From contig OZ244823.1 in assembly GCA_965220365.1 (NCBI GenBank), positions 3,348,001 through 3,412,000 of the forward strand: a stretch of 64,000 bases of DNA. Direction: 5' to 3'. This stretch comes from Bin80 sp965220365. GTDB lineage: Bacteria > Bacteroidota > Rhodothermia > Rhodothermales > Bin80. Below, piece by piece: positions 35,025 through 43,599 of this stretch (position 1 is the stretch's first letter; every line of letters begins with the position of its first letter). The translations under genes were made by a program, and so were the position numbers. The notes below the pieces were generated by a model. It searched no databases. It saw only the letters and a program-made list of their open reading frames with translations, and had not been told where the DNA came from.

Positions 35025-38000
35025 GTGAGCTTGCTTGGATTCAATACAGGTTACGTTGAAGAACTCTACAAGCGCTTCCTGGATGACCCATCCAGTGTCA
35101 GCGAAAGTTGGCAGGAGTTCTTTACTGACTATGACCCTGGGGAGACTGCTCCGCCACAGGCCATACAGAAAGAAGTACCCAAGAAGCGGGAGGCGATAAA
35201 GCAGGATCCCCCACATCCCTCGGGAAATGGTTTGCCTGCTGATGCAGAGGTTGCCCCGATCCGCGGGCCCGGCGCGGCGATTGTGGACAACATGGAAGCC
35301 AGCCTCCGCATTCCTACGGCAACCTCTGTTCGCACATTTCCCGTTAAACTGCTCGCCGAAAATCGTACGCTTCTCAATCAGTACCAACGTGGTATTGATG
35401 GATTCAAGGTCTCCTTCACGCACATCATCGCTTATGGAATCGTGCAGGCCCTGAAAATCTTCCCAACCATGTTCAGTACATTCGTCAGGGAAGGAAGCAA
35501 ACCGAAGCATGTCCGTCCATCTCAGGTGAACTTTGGCCTCGCAATTGACATTGAGCGCAGAGGTCGTCGCTCCCTGCTCGTGCCGAATATCAAGGGGGCA
35601 GACGAGATGAATTTTGCGCAGTTCCTTGGCGCTTACAATGAACTCATCCTACGCTCCCGGGGCAACGCGCTGACAGTTGAGGATTTTCATGGGACGAACG
35701 TCACACTGACCAATCCGGGAATGATTGGGACCAGCCTCAGTGTGCCGCGCCTGATGCCACATCAGGGAGTCATCGTCGGTATTGGTTCCATTGGTTATCC
35801 ACCGGAATACCAAGCAATCAGTGCTGCTTCCGCCAGTAAGGTGGGGCTGGCCCCGGTGATGACCGTCACCAGCACCTATGATCATCGTGTCATTCAGGGT
35901 GCGGAAAGCGGCGCCTTCCTAGCTCACATTGCAGATCTGCTACAGGGCAACGACAACTTTTATTCAGATCTTTTTGAAGATCTTCATGTGCCTTATCCCC
36001 CATTTGTTCTCAGTCCTGACTCGACTCCCCGGTTAGGGAGTTCCCAGGAGACAGGTAACGAGATGAATCTCGTTGAAAAACAGGCCCAGGTTATGATTAT
36101 GATCCGGGTATTTCGTGTTTTGGGACACTTGCAGGCAGACACCAACCCACTTCAGAATAATTGGAAATATCATTCCGAACTGGATCCTGCCAAGTACGGC
36201 CTAACCGTCTGGGATCTGGACCGTGAATTCGTCACAGGAGGGCTTGGTGGAAAGGACGTTCTCCCCTTGAGAGATATCCTGAATACTCTTCGAGAGACCT
36301 ATACACGCCGCATCGGAGTTGCATATATGCACCTCTCGAGCCCAATCGAAAAACGCTGGCTTCAGGAAAAGATTGAGACTTTGCGCGATTCTGAAGAACT
36401 GACACTAGACGATCAGCGGCGAATTCTACTCAAGTTGAACAAAGCAGAGGCATTCGAACGCTTCCTGCATACCCGCTTCATTGGACATAAACGCTTTTCT
36501 CTTGAGGGTGGCGAAAGTATCGTCCCCATGTTGGATCTAATCGTGAATGACGCTGCCGAACAAGGTGTGCACGAGGTTGTGATTGGAATGACCCACAGGG
36601 GGCGGCTTAATATTTTGGCCAACATCATCGGAAAATCCTACGAGAACATCTTTTCGGAGTTTGAAGGAAACATCAATCCCGATACGATCTATGGATCCGG
36701 GGATGTGAAATACCACTTAGGCAGTAAGGGGACGTACGAGACAGAGAGTGGGGCGAAAGTTGAACTGACACTAGCCTCCAATCCCAGTCATTTAGAATCT
36801 ATAACGCCAATCGTGCAGGGAATGGTACGGGCAAAACAGGACTGTATCAGAGATGCCGACAACTCTGATTTGTCCGATGACCAGGTTACGGATATCATCA
36901 TTCCTGTGCTGATTCATGGAGATGCTGCATTTGCCGGCCAGGGGGTTGTTTCGGAAACCCTGAACTGTAGCCAACTCAGAGGCTATCATACTGGCGGTAC
37001 GATCCATCTGGTCATTAACAATCAGATCGGTTTCACGACAGGCCCCAGTGAGGCGCGCAGTTCTACCTATGCAACGGATGTGGCCCGAATGATTGAAGCA
37101 CCGATTTTCCATGTGAATGGGGATGACCCCGAGGCATGCGTACGTGTGGCTCGTCTTGCCTTGGACTACCGACAGGTATTCAATAAAGACATCGTCGTTG
37201 ATATGCTCTGCTATCGGCAGCATGGTCACAATGAAGGGGATGAGCCGACCTACACCAATCCAGTCCTGTACCAGAAAATTCAGAAGAAGCGGTCCCCTCG
37301 CAAGCTCTATACTGAGTCGCTCCTGAACCGGGGGGCAATGAAGCCGGATGAAGCAGAAAAAATGCTGGATGATTTCCGGGCATTGCTACAGGACGCATTT
37401 GAACGGACCTCCGATCTTAAGGAGAAAGATCCGGCGGCAATACTTGAGCACTTCCATAATCGCGGCTACGAATCCCCACCCCCCATAGACACTCGCGCCT
37501 CTGAGGATCAACTCGAAAACATACTTCATGCACTGCTGCAAACCCCCAAGGGGTTTAATGCTCACCCTAAGTTGATGCGGCAGTTTGAGCGCCGGAACGA
37601 AAAACTACGCAAGTCAGGGCAGATCGACTGGGCATTTGCTGAAGCACTGGCATTTGGCACCCTCCTTCAGGAAGGAACGACTGTTCGCCTGAGTGGTCAG
37701 GATTCCAGGCGTGCAACTTTCTCGCAGCGCCACGCCGTGATTTATGATCAAATCACGAACGCAGAATACATTCCCCTGAATCATATCACCGAAGACCAGG
37801 CGAGGCTGCATATCTACGACAGTCTACTATCCGAGTATGCAGTAGCCGCGTTCGAATACGGATATTCCGTCCAGAACGAGGACGCCCTAGTGATCTGGGA
37901 GGCGCAATTCGGGGACTTCGCCAATGGTGCACAAATCGTCTTTGACCAATTTCTATCCGCCGCCGAAGAAAAATGGGGGCAGACCTGTAGCTTGGTCGCG

Positions 38001-38669
38001 CTGCTTCCACATGGATACGAAGGACAGGGCCCCGAGCACTCATCTGCGCGCCTGGAGCGCTTCCTTCAGCTTTGTGCTGAAGGGAATATGGTCGTCTGCA
38101 ACTTGAGTACACCTGCAAACTATTTTCATGCCCTAAGGCAGCAGGTCTTACGGGAAGTGAAAAAGCCGCTCGTACTCATGACCCCTAAGAGTCTCTTACG
38201 CCATCCAAAAACCGTTTCTTCGCCGAAAGAGTTGACGGAAGGAGGATTCCTGCCTGTCATTGGTGCCAGCAAAGATCCTGACAAAATTGAGCGAATTGTG
38301 ATCTGTAGTGGTAAGATTTACTACGACTTATTATCCGAACTTGATAAGCATCCAGACGAAAAGGATCGTATTGCACTGATTCGGCTTGAACAGTATTACC
38401 CTTGGCCCAACGATGCCCTCTACAAGGAATTGGAACGATACAATACCGATGTAGATATCTGCTGGGCTCAGGAAGAGCCAGCAAACATGGGAGCCTGGAC
38501 TTATGCTCGTCCGCTACTGAAAAGTACTCTCCGTTCAGCAAAATTTGGGAATGATCCCCGCGTTCAGTACGCAGGCCGTCACCCGAGTGCCAGCCCGGCT
38601 ACGGGCAGCTCAATGGTTCATCAACTTGAGCAGGAAGAAGTTATCGCGAGCGCCCTGCTACTCTTTTAG
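35025..38669 (+). CDS. kgd: Fused 2-oxoglutarate dehydrogenase E2-E1 (Kgd-like)
   Basis: 1214 aa. An E1o N-terminal tip (GYVEELYKRFLDDPSSVSESWQEFF) is followed by an acyltransferase (E2) domain at about 90-330 with TLTNPGMIGTSLSVPRLMP and active-site TYDHRVIQGAESG. Then comes a full thiamine-diphosphate E1 (MTHRGRLNIL, HGDAAFAGQGVV, INNQIGFTTGPSEARSS) and the transketolase-like C-terminus. No lipoyl domain, as in mycobacterial Kgd, so it needs a lipoyl carrier from elsewhere. The GTG at 35025 fits the family start. TCA-cycle enzyme, 2-oxoglutarate to succinyl-CoA. The fused form is known from Actinobacteria and some Bacteroidota/Rhodothermota. Confidence 0.93.
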   Translation: MSLLGFNTGYVEELYKRFLDDPSSVSESWQEFFTDYDPGETAPPQAIQKEVPKKREAIKQDPPHPSGNGLPADAEVAPIRGPGAAIVDNMEASLRIPTATSVRTFPVKLLAENRTLLNQYQRGIDGFKVSFTHIIAYGIVQALKIFPTMFSTFVREGSKPKHVRPSQVNFGLAIDIERRGRRSLLVPNIKGADEMNFAQFLGAYNELILRSRGNALTVEDFHGTNVTLTNPGMIGTSLSVPRLMPHQGVIVGIGSIGYPPEYQAISAASASKVGLAPVMTVTSTYDHRVIQGAESGAFLAHIADLLQGNDNFYSDLFEDLHVPYPPFVLSPDSTPRLGSSQETGNEMNLVEKQAQVMIMIRVFRVLGHLQADTNPLQNNWKYHSELDPAKYGLTVWDLDREFVTGGLGGKDVLPLRDILNTLRETYTRRIGVAYMHLSSPIEKRWLQEKIETLRDSEELTLDDQRRILLKLNKAEAFERFLHTRFIGHKRFSLEGGESIVPMLDLIVNDAAEQGVHEVVIGMTHRGRLNILANIIGKSYENIFSEFEGNINPDTIYGSGDVKYHLGSKGTYETESGAKVELTLASNPSHLESITPIVQGMVRAKQDCIRDADNSDLSDDQVTDIIIPVLIHGDAAFAGQGVVSETLNCSQLRGYHTGGTIHLVINNQIGFTTGPSEARSSTYATDVARMIEAPIFHVNGDDPEACVRVARLALDYRQVFNKDIVVDMLCYRQHGHNEGDEPTYTNPVLYQKIQKKRSPRKLYTESLLNRGAMKPDEAEKMLDDFRALLQDAFERTSDLKEKDPAAILEHFHNRGYESPPPIDTRASEDQLENILHALLQTPKGFNAHPKLMRQFERRNEKLRKSGQIDWAFAEALAFGTLLQEGTTVRLSGQDSRRATFSQRHAVIYDQITNAEYIPLNHITEDQARLHIYDSLLSEYAVAAFEYGYSVQNEDALVIWEAQFGDFANGAQIVFDQFLSAAEEKWGQTCSLVALLPHGYEGQGPEHSSARLERFLQLCAEGNMVVCNLSTPANYFHALRQQVLREVKKPLVLMTPKSLLRHPKTVSSPKELTEGGFLPVIGASKDPDKIERIVICSGKIYYDLLSELDKHPDEKDRIALIRLEQYYPWPNDALYKELERYNTDVDICWAQEEPANMGAWTYARPLLKSTLRSAKFGNDPRVQYAGRHPSASPATGSSMVHQLEQEEVIASALLLF

Positions 38670-38677
38670 ATGGGTAT

Positions 38678-38697
38678 AATCCTTTCGGAGGATTTTG
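38678..38697 (+). terminator. Possible weak terminator after the OGDH gene
   Basis: AATCCT-TTCGG-AGGATT hairpin (38678-38694), then TTGTT, 8 bp after the stop codon. Position is right for a terminator, but the stem is AT-rich and the T tract is short. Confidence 0.4.
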
Positions 38698-38755
38698 TTA
38701 CTTCCGACTTGATCCTCAAGCCAAAATTTTCGGTCTCGCCCAACAGCTGCAAAGA

Positions 38756-38962
38756 TTAATACCGCCGATTATGCATCCTTGCATTGCGGGCGGCTTTCTC
38801 TTTCGCGATCCTTCGATCTTCCGATGGCTTTGTGAAAGCCATGTTCTGTCGATACTGACGTAATACCCGGCTACGATTGACGGCGCGTTTGAATCGCCTG
38901 AGTGCCCGGTCAATATTTTCTTTTTCTTTGACTTTTACGCCAATGCCAATGTGAAATGCCAA
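38756..38962 (-). CDS. rpsU: 30S ribosomal protein S21
   Basis: 68 aa, highly basic. S21 hallmarks: IGVKVKEKENIDRALRRFKR and a C-terminal Arg/Lys tail (KPSEDRRIAKEKAARNARMH). No ATG or GTG suits the family start. TTG at 38962 gives the right length and has a GAGG Shine-Dalgarno 7 nt upstream, so I choose it over a longer frame that reaches 39028. S21 acts in initiation on the small subunit. Confidence 0.88.
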   Translation of the reverse strand: MAFHIGIGVKVKEKENIDRALRRFKRAVNRSRVLRQYRQNMAFTKPSEDRRIAKEKAARNARMHNRRY

Positions 38963-39107
38963 CTGACTACCTCGATTTAATGTGTTGTGAGGAAAAGTAA
39001 GACTATGTCTTACAGCACTGCCCGGCATGTGTTCCTGAGATCCGATATCTTGTGCTCAACTGCCCAAAATTCCTACGACACAAGGGACTTCCCATTCCTG
39101 TGGCAGG

Positions 39108-40718
39108 TTACAGTTTAACGGTCAGCTGAAGTACTGCACTTCTCCTTGTCAACATTTCATCAACTTCAAAGCGAGATTCCTGCCGCGGCCCTGCATCATC
39201 CGAAGGATAGAGATCCCACACATCACGTTCTTCTTCCGAATGCAGCCCAAGGTCGAGTTGAATCCCATCGGTGAGTTGAATCCCCGCGCCAAATGACACG
39301 CCTAGGCGATCTCCCACTTGTCGCCCCTCTGGAGGGGAGACGGCTGCCGGATCTTTGTAGGGCGAAGAGCAAAATGCCATCCCCCATCTGAGGTTAACGA
39401 AACTCAATTCAACCTCGATACCAAAAGCATAATTCACGGCGATACCATATTCACTATCAATCACACGGTTCACCTCACTGAATACATCTCCTCCTTCACT
39501 CGAACTCAAACTAAGTTGCCTCCAGTCAATGATCTCCCCTTCTCCTGTGAGCATGAACATTCCAGCATCCAGTCGCAGTCCAGCCCCCAAACGCCATGGT
39601 GAACGTACTGAGTATTCGAAGAAACCGTTACCAACATCATCCGCGTGATCACCATAAGTGACTGACCCTCCAAGATCAAATCGCGTAGTGAATTGCTCCC
39701 CATAACTTTCCTCGAAGTATGACCAGGTCGGAGATTCGAGTGTCACACCAAATCGAAACCTGTCATTCAAGCGTCCACTCATTCCGACTCGAAGGTTGAC
39801 CCCAGCCATATCAGAGCTCAGCCTCTGTTGATAGTCAAGCTCGTTAAATCCCTCCAACAATGTGCCATCGTCGAGCAACACGTTATACTGATCAACCGTG
39901 TTCTCATTCAAGATGTCACTTTCTGTAAAGTTGTAGTCAAAACGATAGTCACCGATAAAAACGTTCACGGAGGTACCTACCATAATATCTCTGGTTGCCT
40001 GCCATGCCAGCGCTGCATTCAACTCATATGCCTCCCCTGATTCTGAAACCAGGACTGACTGCTCAACTAAGGTGCCCGGTACAACCGCTGAATAGAACGG
40101 ATATTCTCCCTCCTCATGCAGTTCCCTGTAGTACTCGAATATTCCACCGTTAAAAGCTGCAAAGGGTAAATCAGCCAACTCTCCAAGATCCCCATCCTGG
40201 TTTATGGAATACTCATTATCGAATGGAAGGAAGGAGGTCGAAATGGTGCTTGCAATATTCTCTCCTACGAAGTTGAGTCCGCGCGAAAAGTCACGTGTCT
40301 GACTGAGTGCCAGCCCGCCAACCAATTTACCTCGTGCCACAGGCACATCGTACAGAAACGCCAAATTCCCTAAACCTGTATTTTCCGCCGATGTTGAAGT
40401 GCGGTCGTGGTCAAAACCATTCGCTAAGATTTCGGAACTGCTTTCAATATCAGATCCTCTGAGGGATACCACGAGTTTATTGCCGTCTATATATCCTAAT
40501 CCAGCCGGATTACCGTACATAGCACTGTAATCCCCGAATCCAGCAAAACCACGTATAGACATTCCCGTCATACGTGCTCCCACCGACATATCACGCTGAT
40601 TCAGTCCCCACACTTCATCGGCTGTCTGCGCGATGGTCGGAGATACAGCAATCATCATAACTGTAGCGGTGATTGTACCGGCAAAAAAGCTTCGAAGAAT
40701 GCGGACTGACTGTTTCAT
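39108..40718 (-). CDS. OmpP1/FadL/PorV-like outer-membrane protein
   Basis: 536 aa. A signal peptide (residues 10-30, ending SPTIAQ) is followed by a beta-barrel pattern. The N-terminal MSVGARMTGMSIRGFAGFGDYSAMYGNPAGLGYI is the FadL/PorV hallmark (the NPAGL turn). Later strands alternate hydrophobic residues. FadL members import hydrophobic compounds; PorV-type proteins serve type IX secretion. It ends LQLTVKL. No PorU or fatty-acid gene nearby, so the function cannot be narrowed. Confidence 0.8.
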   Translation of the reverse strand: MKQSVRILRSFFAGTITATVMMIAVSPTIAQTADEVWGLNQRDMSVGARMTGMSIRGFAGFGDYSAMYGNPAGLGYIDGNKLVVSLRGSDIESSSEILANGFDHDRTSTSAENTGLGNLAFLYDVPVARGKLVGGLALSQTRDFSRGLNFVGENIASTISTSFLPFDNEYSINQDGDLGELADLPFAAFNGGIFEYYRELHEEGEYPFYSAVVPGTLVEQSVLVSESGEAYELNAALAWQATRDIMVGTSVNVFIGDYRFDYNFTESDILNENTVDQYNVLLDDGTLLEGFNELDYQQRLSSDMAGVNLRVGMSGRLNDRFRFGVTLESPTWSYFEESYGEQFTTRFDLGGSVTYGDHADDVGNGFFEYSVRSPWRLGAGLRLDAGMFMLTGEGEIIDWRQLSLSSSEGGDVFSEVNRVIDSEYGIAVNYAFGIEVELSFVNLRWGMAFCSSPYKDPAAVSPPEGRQVGDRLGVSFGAGIQLTDGIQLDLGLHSEEERDVWDLYPSDDAGPRQESRFEVDEMLTRRSAVLQLTVKL

Positions 40719-40839
40719 TGGTGCCTCTTATTATCTCTTGATGAATGTTTTGCGTTTTTCTGTAAGCATACTCCCCCTAGATACTCCCGATTTAATGTCA
40801 GAAGCTGGTATTGAGAAAAACCTTTCTTTCCTTTGGAGA

Positions 40840-42129
40840 TTAGTTGCCTCTACGAGGCGCGGAACGAGTGCCTGACCGTTTTGCCGGGGTTGACGAGGTG
40901 CTCCCCCCAGATCGCGGCGCTGACCGAGTAACAGGCCTGCTTTGCGGCATTGAACGCGTCGTTGGCCTGGAACTCGAACGGGTCCCCGATGAACTGCGGG
41001 TGCGCGGCGTTGAACGCGTTGTCGGCCTGGAACTCGAACGGGTCCCCGATGAATTGCGGGTGCGCGGCGTTGAACGCGTTGTCGGCCTGGAACTCGAACG
41101 GGTCCCCGATGAACTGCGGGTGCGCGGCGTTGAACGCGTTGTCGGCCTGGAACTCGAACGGGTCCCCGATGAACTGCGGGTGCGCGGCGTTGAACGCGTT
41201 GTCGGCCTGGAACTTGAACGGGTCCCCGATGAACTGCGGGTGCGCGGCGTTGAACGCGTTGCCGGCCTGGAACTTGAACGGGGCCCCGATAAACTTCGGG
41301 TACGCGGTGTTGAACGCGTCACTGGCCTCGAACTCGAACGGGTTCCGTTTATTGTGCCACGACGGATCGCTCCTCTGTCAGCAGGAACACTCCGTGTAAC
41401 CCCCCGGCGAGTCCGCGAAACTGCTTCATCCTCACCTACCGAGCGCTGAACCCCGCGGGTTCTGCTACCTGCTGCCACCACACCACCGCGAGTTCGACTC
41501 CTGGCCAGCGCACTTTCCTGTTTACCCCGATCTGCTACCGCATTGCGCCGACCAACAAGTATATCATCCCGATCAGTCCCATAGCGGCCATCATGTGATC
41601 TCACTCCTCCACGCCCAATCCGTGATCCGCGAGGACCATAGTTACCAGCATATCTTGCCCGATAGCCCCATGGCGTACCATAATATCCATATCCCCAATG
41701 AGAATATCCCCATCCACTGTAAGGATAACCGGCATAGAAATAGGGATTATACCACCCGTAACGATATGGCGAAGAGTATAAAAACGGCCTACCCCAGCCA
41801 AAGCTCAGGTACAGACTCGAGCCACCATACCAGTAATCATCGTAAAAAGGATCGTAAAACGGGTCCGCTAGGTAAGAATGACCATAAAAGGTAGCAAAGT
41901 GCCTGCGATAGCGCGATGAGCGATAGTAATAATCGTCGTAATAGTAATTGTCCACCACAACACTATCTCCGTGCGGGGTATCGTACTCCGTAACCTCTTG
42001 ATAATCTGGCTCTCTGTCAAAATAACTCGTGCCCAGCTGTGTATAGCATCCTGCAGTGAATAACAAAATCCCCAGGATGAGACTAATACTGGACACTGTT
42101 CTTGTCGGTTTTTTAAAATGCTCTGTCAT
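40840..42129 (-). CDS. Lipoprotein with Tyr/Gly-rich head and Arg/Ser/Thr tandem repeats
   Basis: 429 aa. A lipobox signal (LLFTAGC) puts it in the envelope. Residues 60-180 are rich in Tyr, Gly, Asp and Trp (DDYYYRSSRYRRH, YGWYNPYFYAGYPYSGWGY). The C-terminal half is a basic low-complexity region with about six and a half copies of a 20-residue unit (TRSSSRPTTRSTPRTRSSSG), encoded by a 60-bp tandem repeat. Similar Arg/Ser-rich tails occur in envelope and spore proteins. No catalytic domain recognised. Repeat number is likely to vary between strains. Confidence 0.75.
   Translation of the reverse strand: MTEHFKKPTRTVSSISLILGILLFTAGCYTQLGTSYFDREPDYQEVTEYDTPHGDSVVVDNYYYDDYYYRSSRYRRHFATFYGHSYLADPFYDPFYDDYWYGGSSLYLSFGWGRPFLYSSPYRYGWYNPYFYAGYPYSGWGYSHWGYGYYGTPWGYRARYAGNYGPRGSRIGRGGVRSHDGRYGTDRDDILVGRRNAVADRGKQESALARSRTRGGVVAAGSRTRGVQRSVGEDEAVSRTRRGVTRSVPADRGAIRRGTINGTRSSSRPVTRSTPRTRSLSGPRSSSRPATRSTPRTRSSSGTRSSSRPTTRSTPRTRSSSGTRSSSRPTTRSTPRTRSSSGTRSSSRPTTRSTPRTRNSSGTRSSSRPTTRSTPRTRSSSGTRSSSRPTTRSMPQSRPVTRSAPRSGGSTSSTPAKRSGTRSAPRRGN
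40948..41343. repeat. 60-bp tandem repeat, about 6.5 copies
   Basis: Near-identical 60-bp units, each holding GGCCTGGAACTCGAACGGGT and GCGGCGTTGAACGCGTTG. The central units differ by one or two bases; the outer ones have diverged more. The unit is a multiple of three, so copy-number change keeps the lipoprotein frame. Confidence 0.95.
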
Positions 42130-42545
42130 GGGTCCATCGCTTGTCTGGTAGAGATGAGTAGTAACTCGTTTTACTCAGGTTTGGTTCGGTACTATACTAG
42201 ACGCTACTGTCAACCGAAAGGTAGCACATGCGTCTACGTAATTGGACCTGCAAATATCGGACCACTCGCGAAAAAAGCCTGTGCGACGATCTTGATTGAC
42301 ACCAACATTATGCCGTAAAACCGGGGAAATTAGCTATAGAAACCCCCTTCACGACCGACAAGGCTCTTGGGAAATTTTGCAATCACTGCATGGATGTGCA
42401 GGGCACCGGTGAGGGCGTCAGCATTGGAGACTTGTGGGATTCAAAAAATGCCGAATTCAGGGGTTCTGCCAGAAGCTCCTGGGAAAATCCATTTGGAACA
42501 CATGGTAAATCCTGCGTTACAGGGGGACCATACAGTTTATGACCT
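42130..42545. other. Divergent intergenic region without a recognised gene
   Basis: About 416 bases between the repeat lipoprotein (minus) and the aldo/keto reductase (plus). Frames of about 60 codons occur but have no start support or family look. No riboswitch or terminator was recognised. Confidence 0.45.
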
Positions 42546-43517
42546 ATGAATTATCGACTGCTTGGCCGAACCGGGTTTCCTGTGAGTGAAATTGGGTACG
42601 GTATGTGGGGAATGTCTGGATGGAAAGACTCCGATGATACCCAGTCCACGGAGTCCATGCAGCGCGCAGTAGACCTCGGTTGTACATTCTTTGATACGGC
42701 TTGGGCGTACGGAGATGGCCATAGTGAAAGCCTCCTGGGGAAGCTAGTGCGAGCTAATCCTGACAAACGCCTCTATACAGCATCAAAGGTTCCGCCAAGA
42801 AATCGCGCATGGCCCAGCCAACGTGACCATGTCCTTGATGACTGTTATCCCCCTGCTTATGTCCGCAGGTATATCGACCTAAGTTTAAAAAATACAGGCC
42901 TGGAACGACTGGATCTCATGCAACTCCATACATGGGAAGATTCGTGGCTGCAAGATGACCGCTGGATCCAGGAACTCCAAAGAGCAAAAGAGAATGGAAA
43001 AATTGGATCCATTGGGATCAGTCTCAACCGATGGGAGCCATGGAATGGTATCAAAGCAGTACGAAGTGGACTCGTAGACTGCGTCCAGGTGATCTACAAT
43101 ATCTTTGATCAGAATCCTGTTGACGAGCTCTTTCCCGCCTGCGAAGAGCATAACGTTGGAGTCATTGCCCGTGTCCCCTTTGATGAAGGCACACTGACAG
43201 GGACGATCACACTTGACTCAACTTGGCCCGAAGGAGATTGGCGCAATACCTATTTTGTTGAAGAAAATTTGCGAAGCAGCGTGGCACATGTTGAGCCGCT
43301 GCGAGAGATCGTGCCTCCAAACAGCAATATGCCCGAAATGGCTCTGCGCTTTATCCTCAGTAATCCAACCGTGAGTACTACGATTCCGGGAATGCGCAAA
43401 CTGAACCATGTGGTGGCTAACATTACAGCCAGTGATCGAGGCCCCCTGGAACCCTCTCTGCTCCAAACCCTTTATAATCACCGCTGGGACCGTGAACCTA
43501 CATCCTGGTCACAATAA
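42546..43517 (+). CDS. Aldo/keto reductase
   Basis: 323 aa (alpha/beta)8 oxidoreductase. The catalytic tetrad is visible: Asp in CTFFDTAWAYGDG, Tyr in the same stretch, Lys in LYTASKVPP and His in LMQLHTWED. The NADPH-binding end has STTIPGMRKLNHVVAN. Resembles the YajO/YhdN-like group with start YRLLGRTGFPVSEIG. Substrate unknown. It stands alone. Confidence 0.9.
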   Translation: MNYRLLGRTGFPVSEIGYGMWGMSGWKDSDDTQSTESMQRAVDLGCTFFDTAWAYGDGHSESLLGKLVRANPDKRLYTASKVPPRNRAWPSQRDHVLDDCYPPAYVRRYIDLSLKNTGLERLDLMQLHTWEDSWLQDDRWIQELQRAKENGKIGSIGISLNRWEPWNGIKAVRSGLVDCVQVIYNIFDQNPVDELFPACEEHNVGVIARVPFDEGTLTGTITLDSTWPEGDWRNTYFVEENLRSSVAHVEPLREIVPPNSNMPEMALRFILSNPTVSTTIPGMRKLNHVVANITASDRGPLEPSLLQTLYNHRWDREPTSWSQ

Positions 43518-43599
43518 CCTCTGAACCCACTGCTTTCGATCTGCCAATTGCTACCCCGCCAAATCACTGCATCTGACCGCCACACACGCGTGGCATCTT

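Noticed and set aside
40948..41343. Possible CRISPR array because of regular spacing.
   Set aside because: The units are contiguous 60-bp copies with no unique spacers and lie in a coding frame.
40844..41449. A 201-codon open frame on the plus strand through the 60-bp repeat.
   Set aside because: It is antisense to the repeat lipoprotein and open only because the repeat unit is a multiple of three without stops; no start signal or signal peptide.
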